Assembly: GCA_016190155.1 (NCBI GenBank)
Contig: JACPRB010000095.1
Location: 1-47,418, forward strand
DNA: 47,418 nucleotides
Reading direction: 5' to 3'
Source of the DNA: Planctomycetota bacterium
GTDB lineage: Bacteria > Planctomycetota > MHYJ01 > JACPRB01
Positions within the stretch are counted from its first letter, which is position 1. Each line of letters starts with the position of its first letter. The position numbers and the translations under genes were made by a program. Of this stretch, positions 15,493 to 23,911 are shown in pieces. Below the pieces are notes generated by a model that was given only the letters and a program-made list of their open reading frames with translations, was not told where the DNA came from and searched no databases.

Positions 15493-16160
15493 TCGACGGG
15501 GCTCCGACTCTGGGCCGTCCTGTTCTCGATTTCGACGACGAGGCGGCCTGCCTCCGTGGCCTCTTCGCTCTCGGGGTCCGCTTTGGCGAGTTCGACGGCC
15601 TTCTGGCGGGCGAGGTCCCACATCTCCAGCTCCATGTACGTCCTGATGTGCTGCAGCCTCTTGCGGAGCTCGTCCTTGCGCTGGGGGGCAGGCGAGGCCG
15701 GCGGCGTCGGCGGTGCCGGTTTGGGTTCCGCCTTCCAGCGCAGCTCATGCATGTTGCGCTCGACGATCTCCGCCTGCGGAGTGCCCGGGAAACGTTCGAG
15801 AATCTCGTTGGCCTTTTCGAGCGCCAAGTCCCACATTTCAAGGCCGACATGGGTGCGCATCTGTTGGAGCAGCGCGGGTGCGTCGGGGGTTTCGGCGGGT
15901 TTCTCCGGGGCCGGCGCCGGTGCAGGCGCCTTGCTCGCCGGGGGCGCCGGGACGCGCGTCCATCGCAGCGTCAGGCCGAAGAGCGCCGCGAACGAGAATC
16001 CGCCCAGCGCGAGCAGCCACGCGTGCTCGAAGGTCGGCCGCGCCGTCGCGGTTGGATCGACGATCGTCCAGACGCCCAAGGCGACTCCCCCGCCGGCGGC
16101 GATTACGCCGCCGAGCGCGAGCAGCGTCACGAAGAGGCCGCGAATCAGTCGAATGGCCAT
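15489..16160 (-). CDS. Membrane protein with duplicated helical repeat
   Basis: 223 residues from the ATG at 16160, chosen because GGAGGG lies 8 nt upstream and the longer open frame has no signal. Two membrane segments fill about residues 5-32 and 47-65. A proline/alanine-rich linker follows, then two copies of a helical unit built around LEMWDLA (about 110-150 and 178-215) that look like an internal TPR-like duplication separated by another Pro/Ala linker. The soluble part could lie on either side of the membrane. Function unknown. Confidence 0.65.
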   Translation of the reverse strand: MAIRLIRGLFVTLLALGGVIAAGGGVALGVWTIVDPTATARPTFEHAWLLALGGFSFAALFGLTLRWTRVPAPPASKAPAPAPAPEKPAETPDAPALLQQMRTHVGLEMWDLALEKANEILERFPGTPQAEIVERNMHELRWKAEPKPAPPTPPASPAPQRKDELRKRLQHIRTYMELEMWDLARQKAVELAKADPESEEATEAGRLVVEIENRTAQSRSPVE

Positions 16161-16278
16161 GGTTGAAACCCTCCATACATTGAGACGCATCGAGGGCGAT
16201 GTCAATGGCGATGCTTTCAATTGCCGCAGGCCCCGGGGGGAACTATAAGAGACAACGACCCAAGATGAAGCTGACCCA

Positions 16279-16300
16279 CCGCGGATTGCACGGATTGACC
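16279..16300. repeat. Inverted copy of the AATCCGTG-type repeat
   Basis: Read on the minus strand, this contains AATCCGTGC and AATCCGCGG with a 9-bp period, matching the unit at 49-88. It lies in the gap between the divergent membrane-protein and PLP-enzyme genes. Confidence 0.5.
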
Positions 16301-16383
16301 GAGCCGGGAAAGTCCGCGGTCGCTTCTCTTGAATCCATGATCGGTCTTGGCTTCGTCGCGGATCATTGATGAAAGAAGCCCTC

Positions 16384-17529
16384 ATGCGTCTCTCCACCCG
16401 CGCCGTTCACGGCGTCCACCCGCAGCCGAGTGTTACGGAGCCGATCGCGCCGCCGATCAGCGTGGCTTCCGTCTACGCGCATCCCGACTTGGATGTGCTG
16501 GAGGCCGTGGCCGCAGGTCGCCGGCCGGCATGGCACTATCGTCGTTACGGCCATCCCAACGGGCGGCTCTTGGAAGAGACCGTCGCCGCGCTGGAAGGCG
16601 GCGAAGACGCGCTGGCGTGCGCCTCCGGGCAGTCCGCGTCGCTCGTGCTCTTCTGGAGCGCGCTGGCCAAGGGCGATCATGTCGTCTCGGCGCAGGAGAT
16701 CTACGGCGGGACGTACTCGCTGCTGGATCGACAGGGGCCGCGCCTGGGCATCGAAGTGTCGTTTGTTCCATGCGAGCCGGAGGCGATCGAGCGCGCCTTG
16801 CGGCCGAACACGCGCGCGATCTTCTTTGAGACCATCACGAATCCTCTCATTCGCGTGCCCGATGCGAAGCGGATCATTGGGATCGCCAAGAAGGCGGGTG
16901 CGGCGGTCTTTGTCGACAACACGTTCGCCACGCCGGTGCTGGCGCGGCCGCTCCTGTGGGGGGCGGACGTGGTGCTGCACAGCGGGACGAAGTTTCTGGG
17001 CGGCCACGGCGACGCGATGTCGGGCTTGCTGGTGGGAAAGCGGGAGTTCGTCAGGCGGGCGCGGAAGCTGGCGGTCTCGCTGGGAGCTGCGGTGTCGCCG
17101 TTCGACGCGTGGTTGACGCTGCGGGGTGTACGAACGCTGTCGCTGCGCGTCCGGCGTGCGTCGGCCAACGCTCATCGGTTGGCCGCGTTTCTGTCGCGGA
17201 AGGTCCGGGTCCACTATCCGGGCTTGCCTCGGGATCCGTCGCACCAGGTGGCCGAGGATCTCCTGAACGGGGCGTACGGGGCGATGCTGTCGTTCGATCT
17301 GGGCGGATGGGCGGCGGCGAAGCGGTTCGTGAAGGCATGCCGGCTGGTGCGGCTGGTGCCGAGCCTCGGCGACGTGGCGACGACGATGACGCATCCGGCG
17401 CGCTGTTCGCACGCCTATCTGACGCCGGAGGAGCGTCGGCGCGTCGGCGTGGGCGAGGGGCTGATCCGCGTGTCGACCGGCGTGGAGGACATCGAGGACA
17501 TTCTCGAGGAATTCAGGAGGGCGTTATGA
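16384..17529 (+). CDS. Cys/Met metabolism PLP-dependent enzyme (cystathionine gamma-synthase/lyase type)
   Basis: 381 residues. The fold-type I PLP signature is complete: YGHPNGRLLEETVAALEGGE, ASGQSA in the phosphate loop, FVDNTFATPVL, and the Schiff-base lysine Lys203 in HSGTKFLGGHGD, then STGVEDIEDI at the C-terminus. Members make or cleave cystathionine, homocysteine or methionine; motif reading cannot separate gamma-synthase, beta/gamma-lyase and O-acetylhomoserine sulfhydrylase. The start MRLSTRAVHG matches the usual beginning of the family; an ATG five codons upstream is also possible. It overlaps the next gene by ATGA. Confidence 0.88.
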   Translation: MRLSTRAVHGVHPQPSVTEPIAPPISVASVYAHPDLDVLEAVAAGRRPAWHYRRYGHPNGRLLEETVAALEGGEDALACASGQSASLVLFWSALAKGDHVVSAQEIYGGTYSLLDRQGPRLGIEVSFVPCEPEAIERALRPNTRAIFFETITNPLIRVPDAKRIIGIAKKAGAAVFVDNTFATPVLARPLLWGADVVLHSGTKFLGGHGDAMSGLLVGKREFVRRARKLAVSLGAAVSPFDAWLTLRGVRTLSLRVRRASANAHRLAAFLSRKVRVHYPGLPRDPSHQVAEDLLNGAYGAMLSFDLGGWAAAKRFVKACRLVRLVPSLGDVATTMTHPARCSHAYLTPEERRRVGVGEGLIRVSTGVEDIEDILEEFRRAL

Positions 17530-17882
17530 CGGAGGCGTCGCCGGCGGGGTCAGGAGCGAGGATCACGTTGGAGGAATTCAAGAAGATCGACCTGCGCGTC
17601 GCGAAGGTCTTGGAAGTGGCGGACCATCCCAACGCGACGAAGCTGCTGGTGCTCAAGGTCGATTTAGGCACGGAGCAGCGCCAGCTCGTGGCGGGGATCA
17701 AGCCGTGGACGCCGGATCCGCAGGCGCTGGTGGGGAAGGAGGTCGTGGTCGTCGCGAACCTACAGCCGGCCATGCTGCGCGGGGTGGAGTCCAACGGGAT
17801 GCTCTTGGCGGCGAGCGGAGGGACGGACGTGGCGGTGCTGGCGCCGATTCGCGAGGTGCCGCCGGGCAGTCCGGTGAGCTGA
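17526..17882 (+). CDS. Stand-alone tRNA-binding domain protein (MetRS C-terminal/CsaA type)
   Basis: 118 residues forming one OB-fold tRNA-binding domain: FKKIDLRVAKVLEVADHPNA at 15-34, then LVLKVDLGTEQRQLVAGI, VGKEVVVVANLQPAMLRGVE and SNGMLLAA. It corresponds to the dimerisation/tRNA-binding module found at the end of many methionyl-tRNA synthetases but is encoded on its own. It may act as a separate MetRS beta subunit or as a CsaA/Trbp111-like protein. Coupling by ATGA to a sulfur-amino-acid enzyme may link it to methionine supply. Confidence 0.85.
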   Translation: MTEASPAGSGARITLEEFKKIDLRVAKVLEVADHPNATKLLVLKVDLGTEQRQLVAGIKPWTPDPQALVGKEVVVVANLQPAMLRGVESNGMLLAASGGTDVAVLAPIREVPPGSPVS

Positions 17883-17955
17883 GGACGCGGAGGACGCAGC
17901 GCGGCGACCACAACCGAACTCGGGGATCCTCCGTTTTCCGTCCGGAGAATACGAT

Positions 17956-18032
17956 GAGGAAGCCAGGAAGCCAGGAGGAAGACCGAAGGATAGGACGACC
18001 GACTTCCTTTCCTGGTTTCCTACCTTCCTCAG
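17956..18032. repeat. Inverted pair of GGAAGCCA-type repeats
   Basis: The left arm (17956-17982) has three 8-bp units; the right arm (about 18005-18032) is its imperfect reverse complement, with about 20 of 26 positions pairing around a 22-nt loop. The left arm shares a 20-base core with 253-278. Confidence 0.6.
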
Positions 18033-18170
18033 AGATACTCCGGCGACTGGCCTGGAGGTTCATGAAGAATCTTGTCGTAGCACAAAGACTTGCCCGATTA
18101 GCACAGCAGAGATTCCTTTCGAAAACGGACGCAACCGCCTGAGATCGGGTCGGTTGCCCGAGCACCCCGG

Positions 18171-18217
18171 AAGATCTTCGCGGCGCGAGAAGATGTGGAT
18201 TGTGAGTAGTGCGGGGG
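18171..18217 (+). repeat. Dispersed 47-bp repeat, copy B
   Basis: Partner of 101-147, about 74% identical by eye. This copy contains the short inverted repeat ATCTTC/GAAGAT around a 9-nt loop, which copy A has largely lost. Confidence 0.5.
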
Positions 18218-18269
18218 GACGGAAGCGGGAGCAGGGAAAGGGCGAAGCGGCGTGGGGTGCTGAGAACCT

Positions 18270-18301
18270 GGGAACGAAGGAACGGAAGAACGGGGGAACG
18301 G
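18270..18301. repeat. GAACGGNN 8-bp tandem repeat, four units
   Basis: GGGAACGA, AGGAACGG, AAGAACGG, GGGAACGG follow with an exact 8-bp period and end 1 nt from the stop codon of the DUF4388/receiver gene. Inverted copies of the same unit lie at 30166-30197. Confidence 0.75.
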
Positions 18302-18302
18302 G

Positions 18303-19565
18303 CTAAGGCGATGGCGCGGCCGGCGGAGGTTCGGGGGCGGGGGCTTGCGTGGAATCGCCCGGTCGGAACAGCTCTCCCAGCCGTTCCAGGATGACCTCAC
18401 GCGTGAACGGCTTGACGATGTAGGCGCGGGCGCCGCTGCCGAGGGCGAGCTGCGCCGTCTCGCGGCTGGCGTCCGTGGAGAGGACGATGATTGGGGCGGG
18501 CGTGTTTTCGGAGAGCCACGTGCAGAACTGGAAGCCGTCGCTGGTGCTGATGCCGATGTCGAGGATCACGCAATCCAGTTTGCGGCCCTCTCCGATGACG
18601 GCCAGGGCTTGGCCGGCCACTTCCTCGATGACGTCGAAGCCTCCCTCGCGCAGGATGGCGGCCAGGATGCTGCGATACTTGAGCATCTCGCCGAGCAGGA
18701 GGATAGTGCGTCGGCCCGAAGCGCCCGGGGCGAAGGCCGGCGCGGTGGGAGCGGGTTGAAGCGCGGCGGGGGCGCCGGCGATCGGGAGTTTGACCTTCGT
18801 GGTCTCGGCGCGCAAGCTGACGGTCGTTGCGCTCTCGCGGTCGAAGATGCGCACGTACCCCTTGGTGGCCAGCAAGTACATCGTCCGCAGCGCCTCGAAC
18901 CTGGGATAGAGCGAGCGGCGGATGACCTCCTCGATCGAATAGCGCCCCGTGATTTGCGAGTAGACGGCGAGGGCCAAATTGGGATCGTCCCCGGCCGTGG
19001 CGGCATCGAAGGGACGCGTGGTCTTCATGGCGATCATCTTCTCGCTTCGGATGACCTTCATGATCTGCTGGATCTCGTCGGCGCGTCGCGCGGCCTCCAG
19101 CATGATCGTGGTGGGGTTGGCGTCCAGAATGGCCTCCGAGAAGGGGGAGTCCGATTTGACGGACGGAGCGCCTTCCACGAATTCGAAGCAGGCGTCGGTC
19201 CACGTGAACAAGTCGTAGATCTCCTCTTCGACCTGCTCGCGCAGCGCGCGGTCGATGTCCTTCTTGGATACGAGCCCGAGTTTGCCGACGATCTCTCCCA
19301 ACTTCTTTCCCGTGCGCTTCTGCTCTTCGAGGTACTGGTCCAGCTGTGGACGGGTGATCTTCTTGGTGCGGATCAGGATTTCGCCCAGGGAGCTCGTCCG
19401 GCGGCTGGTCGTCATGAGGAGTCGTATTCCCGTGGGGCAGAGGTAGATCGCCTTCTTGTGGTCTCCCTGGGAGATCGTCAGGACGCCCTCACGCGCGTTC
19501 TGGCTGAGGAATTGAAGCAGATCGGCGATGCTCAGGACGCCGACGTCTCCTTGCAGTTTACCCAT
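18303..19565 (-). CDS. DUF4388-type regulator with C-terminal receiver domain
   Basis: 420 residues. Residues 1-100 resemble DUF4388 (PATAN), starting GDVGVLSIADLLQFLSQNAREGVL. A helical segment at about 65-115 (LGEILIRTKKITRPQLDQYL) resembles the GspE N-terminal domain. After a Pro/Ala linker (about 265-285), residues 288-400 form a receiver with the phosphoacceptor Asp in CVILDIG and Lys in YIVKPF. The protein likely takes phosphoryl groups from an unlinked histidine kinase and acts through protein contacts, as it has no DNA-binding domain. It directly abuts a shorter paralogue upstream. Confidence 0.75.
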   Translation of the reverse strand: MGKLQGDVGVLSIADLLQFLSQNAREGVLTISQGDHKKAIYLCPTGIRLLMTTSRRTSSLGEILIRTKKITRPQLDQYLEEQKRTGKKLGEIVGKLGLVSKKDIDRALREQVEEEIYDLFTWTDACFEFVEGAPSVKSDSPFSEAILDANPTTIMLEAARRADEIQQIMKVIRSEKMIAMKTTRPFDAATAGDDPNLALAVYSQITGRYSIEEVIRRSLYPRFEALRTMYLLATKGYVRIFDRESATTVSLRAETTKVKLPIAGAPAALQPAPTAPAFAPGASGRRTILLLGEMLKYRSILAAILREGGFDVIEEVAGQALAVIGEGRKLDCVILDIGISTSDGFQFCTWLSENTPAPIIVLSTDASRETAQLALGSGARAYIVKPFTREVILERLGELFRPGDSTQAPAPEPPPAAPSP

Positions 19566-20351
19566 CTAGCCTTGCGCCTGACCCTTCTGCCGCGTCGGTA
19601 CGGCGAGTGTGACCGTCGTTCCGGAGAGGGAACGCACCTTCGCGAAGCCGCCGGCGATGAGCGCGTAGACGGCGCGCATGGTGGCGAACCGAGGATAGAT
19701 CGAGTATTGCACGATTTCGCGCACGGTGCAATTGCCGTCGATCAGCGGCAGGATGGTGCGGGCGGTCTCGTTGACGTCTCCCAGGGCCTCCGCCCGGATC
19801 GGTTCTCCGGTCAGCAAGACGATCATTTCGTCGTTGACCAGCCGGCGGATCTGGCGCAGCTCGTCCTGGCGGCGCGCCGCTTCCAGGACGACGTGGGTGA
19901 TGGTGACGTCGAGGGTCAGCTCGGCCAGCGGGTTGTCGGCTTTTTCGCGCGGCGGTCCCTCCTGGAACTCAAACGTCGCGTCGGGCCACATGAACAGATC
20001 GAAGATCTCCTCTTCGACCTGCTCCTGCAGGGCTTCCTCCAGGTCCTTCCGTGTGATCTTGCCGGTGTCGATGGCGATCTCGCCGAGCTTCCAGCCGACG
20101 AGCCTCTGCTCTTCAAGGAGGGCTTTCAAATCGTCCACGCTGATCTTACGCCGTCGCAGGAGGATCTTGCCCAGGCGATTGATCTGCTTCATGGTGGTCG
20201 AGAGCAGGCGGATGCCGTGGGGGCCGAAGTAGATCGTCTTACGTTCCGTGTCTCGGGACAGCGTAAGGACCCCTTCACGCCCGTTCATGGTGAGCGCTTG
20301 CAGGAGCGTGCCCAGGCCCAGGATTTCTACGTCGCCTCTGAGGATGCCCAT
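19566..20351 (-). CDS. DUF4388-type protein
   Basis: 261 residues, a paralogue of the next gene without the receiver: GDVEILGLGTLLQALTMNGR, then KILLRRRKISVDDLKALLEE and the shared QVEEEI-DLF block. The two are clearly a tandem duplication, with the downstream copy gaining (or this one losing) the receiver. It overlaps purN by 25 nt and ends exactly where the next gene begins, so all three are probably one transcript. DUF4388 proteins occur with two-component systems and surface motility; the role here is unknown. Confidence 0.75.
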   Translation of the reverse strand: MGILRGDVEILGLGTLLQALTMNGREGVLTLSRDTERKTIYFGPHGIRLLSTTMKQINRLGKILLRRRKISVDDLKALLEEQRLVGWKLGEIAIDTGKITRKDLEEALQEQVEEEIFDLFMWPDATFEFQEGPPREKADNPLAELTLDVTITHVVLEAARRQDELRQIRRLVNDEMIVLLTGEPIRAEALGDVNETARTILPLIDGNCTVREIVQYSIYPRFATMRAVYALIAGGFAKVRSLSGTTVTLAVPTRQKGQAQG

Positions 20352-20953
20352 GATGCGGGAGGCCTCACCTTGCCGTCGGCAAACAGGCGGACCGCTTCGG
20401 GGTAAGCGATGCATTCCTCGCGGAAGACCCGTTCCGCCAAGGCGTCCGGCGTATCGCCGGGCAGGACCGGCACCTTCCGTTGAAGGACGGTCGGTCCGTG
20501 ATCGTACCGGTTGTCGGCGAAGTGGACGGTACAGCCGGATTCGCGCGTTCCGGCGGCCAAGACCGCTTCGTGGACGCGGCGTCCGTACATCCCCTTGCCT
20601 CCGAACTTCGGCAGAAGGGCGGGATGGATGTTGATGACCCGTCCGAGATACCGCGGCGGGATGTGAAAGAGGCTGGTGAAGCCCGCCATCAGAACCAGGT
20701 CCACTTCGGCGCGATCGAGGATGTCGGCGACGGCTTTGCTGAACGCCTCGACGCTTGGATAATCCTTTCGGGGCACGATTTCCACGGGCAGTCCGTGGCG
20801 ACGCGCGCGCTCGATCCCGACAGCGTTGAGGCGACTGGAGACGACGACGCGGATGCGGGCGGGCAGCTCCCCCTTCTCGATGAGGTCGATGAAATTTTGA
20901 AGCGTCCGGCCGGTACCGGAAAGCAAGACGGCGAGCCTCAGAGGAAGCGTCAC
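20327..20953 (-). CDS. purN: Phosphoribosylglycinamide formyltransferase PurN
   Basis: 208 residues from a GTG start. Features of the formyl-THF-dependent enzyme of purine synthesis are in order: LAVLLSGTGRTLQNFIDL at the N-terminus, LVLMAGFTSLF, the catalytic Asn and His in INIHPALLPKF, and the Asp in HFADNRYDHGP. It transfers a formyl group to GAR in the cytoplasm. The promoter at 20960-20990 is 6 nt from the start codon, with no separate ribosome site, so the mRNA may be leaderless. Confidence 0.9.
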   Translation of the reverse strand: MTLPLRLAVLLSGTGRTLQNFIDLIEKGELPARIRVVVSSRLNAVGIERARRHGLPVEIVPRKDYPSVEAFSKAVADILDRAEVDLVLMAGFTSLFHIPPRYLGRVINIHPALLPKFGGKGMYGRRVHEAVLAAGTRESGCTVHFADNRYDHGPTVLQRKVPVLPGDTPDALAERVFREECIAYPEAVRLFADGKVRPPASWASSEAT

Positions 20954-20959
20954 ACCTGA

Positions 20960-20990
20960 ATTGTACCAGAACGCGACGGCGAGGTGCCAA
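20960..20990 (-). promoter_or_regulatory. Promoter of purN, probably leaderless
   Basis: On the minus strand TTGGCA (20990-20985), 19 bp, TACAAT (20965-20960), then 6 nt to the GTG. The spacer is slightly long; the -10 box is 5 of 6 to consensus. Confidence 0.5.
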
Positions 20991-21007
20991 GGTACGGAGT
21001 ATTCTCG

Positions 21008-23782
21008 CTACGCATTGATCGCCGCCGCGCAGCGCGCGCAGAGCGTCGGGTGCTCGGCGTTCCGGCCGACCGTGGGGCGCAGCGCCCAGCAGCGCTCGCA
21101 TTTCGCGTGCGGGGATTTCTTCACCCGGACGTGAAGCCCCTTGAAGGCCTCCGATTCCTCGCCGATCGGCGCGGGCATGACGATCACCTGCGAGACGATG
21201 AACAGCTCCTCGAGATTGGCCGAGAGCAACGCCGCCTGCAGATCCGCGTCCTGCGCGTGGATCTCCACTTGGGCCTCGAGCGACTTGCCGATCTCGCCCG
21301 CGGCCCGCAGGCGCTCCAGCCGCCGATTCACCTCGTCGCGTGCCCGAAGGAGCTTCTCGAACTTGGCCAGGAGGGCGGCGTCGGGAATCGGGCGCGCGGG
21401 CCAAAGGGCGAGGTGCACGCTTCCGGCCTCCTTCGATCCCGGAAGGTGTTCCCAGACTTCTTCGCAGGTGTGCGCGAGGATCGGGGCGAGCGCCTTGACG
21501 AGCGTCATCAGAATCTCGTGCAAGGCCGTCTGCGCCGAGCGGCGCTCCCGCGACCCGGCGGCGTACGTGTAGAGCCGGTCCTTGAGCACGTCGAAATAGA
21601 CCGAGCTCATGTCCACCACGCAGAAGTCGTGCAGGCGGTGGAACGTCCGGGAGAACTCGTAGTTCTCGAAATGCTTCGTGACGTCCGCGACGACGGAGGA
21701 GAGCTTCTCCAGCGCCCATCGATCGAGTTCCAGCAGTTCGTCGGCCCGGACTCGGTCGCGCGACGGATCGAAATCGTGGAGATTGCCCAGCAGGTAGCGG
21801 AACGTGTTGCGGATCTTCTTGTAGGGATCCGCCATGCCCTCGAGGATCTCCTTGGAGAAGGGGATGTCGTCCGTGAAGTCGATCGAACAGATCCAGAGGC
21901 GCAGGAGATCGGCGCCGATGCGGTTGACGATCTCATCGGCCCGGAGGAGCCATTTCTCGCCGGGGGCCGACTTGGAGATCTTGTCCTTCGTGCGCGCGTC
22001 CACGAGGAAGCCGTGCGTGACGACGGTCTTGAACGGCGCCTGTCCGTTGGACAGCAGGCTGGCCAAGAGCGACAGCTGGAACCACCCGCGGTGTTGGTCG
22101 GTTCCCTCCAGGTACAGATCGGCCGGGAAGTTCAGGTCCGGGTGCTTCATGCAGACGGCGCGATGGCTGGATCCGGATTCGAACCACACGTCGAAAATGT
22201 CTTCCTCCTTGCGGAATTCGGCGCCGCCGCAGTGCGGGCAGCGGAAGCTCTGCGGAAGGATCTCCTTGGCGGATGTGGTGAACCAGGCATTGGCTCCGCC
22301 GACGGCGAAAAGGGCCTTGACCGCGCCGAACGTGGTCTCGTTCAGGATCTCCTTGTTGCACGCGCCGCAGTAGAAGGCGGGGATAGGCACGCCCCACGTG
22401 CGCTGGCGGGAGACGCACCAGTCGGGCCGCTCTTCGAGCATGGAGCGGATGCGCTTCTCGCCCCAGGCCGGCACCCATCGCGTGCGGCCGACGGCTTCGA
22501 GCGCGCGCCGGCGGCCGTCGGCGTGATCCACGGCGATGAACCACTGCTCGGTCGCGCGGAAAATGACGGGCTTCTTGCAGCGCCAGCAGCACGGGTAATC
22601 GTGGGTGAACTCGGCGTCCTTGATCAGGACCCCGCTCGCGCGAAGGTCCCCGATGATCATGCGATCGGCCTCGAACACCTGCAAGCCGGCGTAGCGGACC
22701 GCCTCCTTCGTGAAATGTCCGGACTCATCGACGGGCGAGAGGATGGGCAGGTTGTACTTGAGCCCGGTCTCGTAGTCCTCGGCGCCGTGGCCCGGGGCGG
22801 TATGGACGAGCCCCGTGCCGTCGGAGACGGTGACGTAGTTCGCCAGGACGACGGGGCACTCGTGGTCGAAGAGCGGATGCTTGTACTTCCAGCCTTCCAG
22901 TTCCTTGCCCGTGATCGTGCCGACGGTTTCGCCGATGGCGAAGAGCTTGCGGCACTCCTCGATGCGCTGGGGCGCGATGACGCCGCGGCGCTTGCCGCGC
23001 GCGCCTTCGTAGTCCACGATTGCGTCTTCGAGCTGGGGGTGCGCCGCGACGGCGACGTCGGCGGGCAGGGTCCAGGGCGTCGTGGTCCAGACCAGGAGGT
23101 CCTGGGCTTCGCTGCGGCCGACGAGCTCGAAGGCGAGATAGATCGAGGGCGAGGGGAGCGCCTTGTATTCCAGCTCCGCTTCCGCCAGGGCGGTGCGGTC
23201 GAAGGGGCACCAGCGGATGGACTTGCGGCGCCGGTACACGTGGCCGCGCTTCCAGAGCTCCTCGAAGACCTCGACGATCGACAGCTCGTACGTCGGATCG
23301 AGCGTCAGGTAGGGACGTTCCCAATCGCCGAGCACGCCGAGCGACTTGAACTGTCGGCGCTGGATGTCGATGTAGTTGCGGGCGAACTCCTCGCAGAGGC
23401 GGCGGATCTCCGCCTTTTCGGCGGTCTTGGCTTTGGGGCCGAGTTGCTGGAGGGCTTTCTGTTCGATCGGCAGGCCGTGGCAGTCCCAGCCGGGGACGAA
23501 AGGCACGAGGCAGCCCTGCATGGTCCGGAACTTGACGACGACGTCCTTGAGGACCTTGTTCTGACCGGTGCCGACGTGGACGTCGCCGTTGGCGTATGGC
23601 GGGCCGTCGTGAAGGATCCACTTGCCTCTCGGGGAGCCGCGCCGGGCGGCGAGGATTTTCTCGTAGAGGTGTTCGTGTTCCCAGCGCTCGCGGATGCGAG
23701 GCTCCATCTTCGTGAGGTTGGCTTGTTGGGGGAAGTCGGTCTTGGGGAGGTTGATCGTGTCCTTGTAGTTCTTCGTTGGCAT
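21008..23782 (-). CDS. ileS: Isoleucyl-tRNA synthetase
   Basis: 924 residues, a full-length class I synthetase. The first signature is DGPPYANGDVHVGTGQNK with HVGT at 69-72 (the HIGT-type variant known in several bacterial IleRS). The editing domain includes LVWTTTPWTLPADVAV and GTGLVHTAPGHG. The second signature is KISKS near residue 600, and a C-terminal zinc site reads CERCW then CARC. It charges tRNA-Ile and hydrolyses mischarged Val-tRNA. It ends 54 nt before the purN start; no ribosome site is visible before its ATG. Confidence 0.96.
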   Translation of the reverse strand: MPTKNYKDTINLPKTDFPQQANLTKMEPRIRERWEHEHLYEKILAARRGSPRGKWILHDGPPYANGDVHVGTGQNKVLKDVVVKFRTMQGCLVPFVPGWDCHGLPIEQKALQQLGPKAKTAEKAEIRRLCEEFARNYIDIQRRQFKSLGVLGDWERPYLTLDPTYELSIVEVFEELWKRGHVYRRRKSIRWCPFDRTALAEAELEYKALPSPSIYLAFELVGRSEAQDLLVWTTTPWTLPADVAVAAHPQLEDAIVDYEGARGKRRGVIAPQRIEECRKLFAIGETVGTITGKELEGWKYKHPLFDHECPVVLANYVTVSDGTGLVHTAPGHGAEDYETGLKYNLPILSPVDESGHFTKEAVRYAGLQVFEADRMIIGDLRASGVLIKDAEFTHDYPCCWRCKKPVIFRATEQWFIAVDHADGRRRALEAVGRTRWVPAWGEKRIRSMLEERPDWCVSRQRTWGVPIPAFYCGACNKEILNETTFGAVKALFAVGGANAWFTTSAKEILPQSFRCPHCGGAEFRKEEDIFDVWFESGSSHRAVCMKHPDLNFPADLYLEGTDQHRGWFQLSLLASLLSNGQAPFKTVVTHGFLVDARTKDKISKSAPGEKWLLRADEIVNRIGADLLRLWICSIDFTDDIPFSKEILEGMADPYKKIRNTFRYLLGNLHDFDPSRDRVRADELLELDRWALEKLSSVVADVTKHFENYEFSRTFHRLHDFCVVDMSSVYFDVLKDRLYTYAAGSRERRSAQTALHEILMTLVKALAPILAHTCEEVWEHLPGSKEAGSVHLALWPARPIPDAALLAKFEKLLRARDEVNRRLERLRAAGEIGKSLEAQVEIHAQDADLQAALLSANLEELFIVSQVIVMPAPIGEESEAFKGLHVRVKKSPHAKCERCWALRPTVGRNAEHPTLCARCAAAINA

Positions 23783-23911
23783 GGGCTTTTCAGGGAGTGG
23801 GGAGGATCCTAGCGGAGCCGGGGGAGCAAGTCAATTCTTCGAAAAGGACTTGCGGACTTCGCATTAAAAATGTACAACAGGGGAGGTGCGGGCAGGCCTG
23901 GAGGGGTGGCT

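Larger units (their letters stand above)
17883..18302. other. Repeat-rich non-coding gap
   Basis: No gene is supported. The gap holds an inverted pair of GGAAGCCA repeats (17956-18032), copy B of a 47-bp dispersed repeat (18171-18217), four tandem 8-bp units (18270-18301), a short GAGGACGCG repeat directly after the upstream stop codon, and a 7-bp hairpin GCAACCG/CGGTTGC at 18131-18157 without a T-tract. The middle (about 18060-18130) is less GC-rich than its surroundings. Confidence 0.6.

Noticed and set aside
18131-18157. GCAACCG/CGGTTGC hairpin as a terminator
   Set aside because: No T-tract follows in either direction and no gene ends next to it.
23574-23604. HVGT in IleRS as loss of the HIGH catalytic motif
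   Set aside because: HIGT-type variants at this site are known in functional bacterial IleRS; all other motifs are intact.
20984-23812. A 942-codon open frame on the plus strand opposite ileS, and similar long frames opposite ftsI, murE, the pseudopilins and the M28 peptidase
   Set aside because: High GC content keeps antisense frames open; the translations are low-complexity Arg/Ala-rich sequence without domains, while the other strand has complete enzyme motifs.
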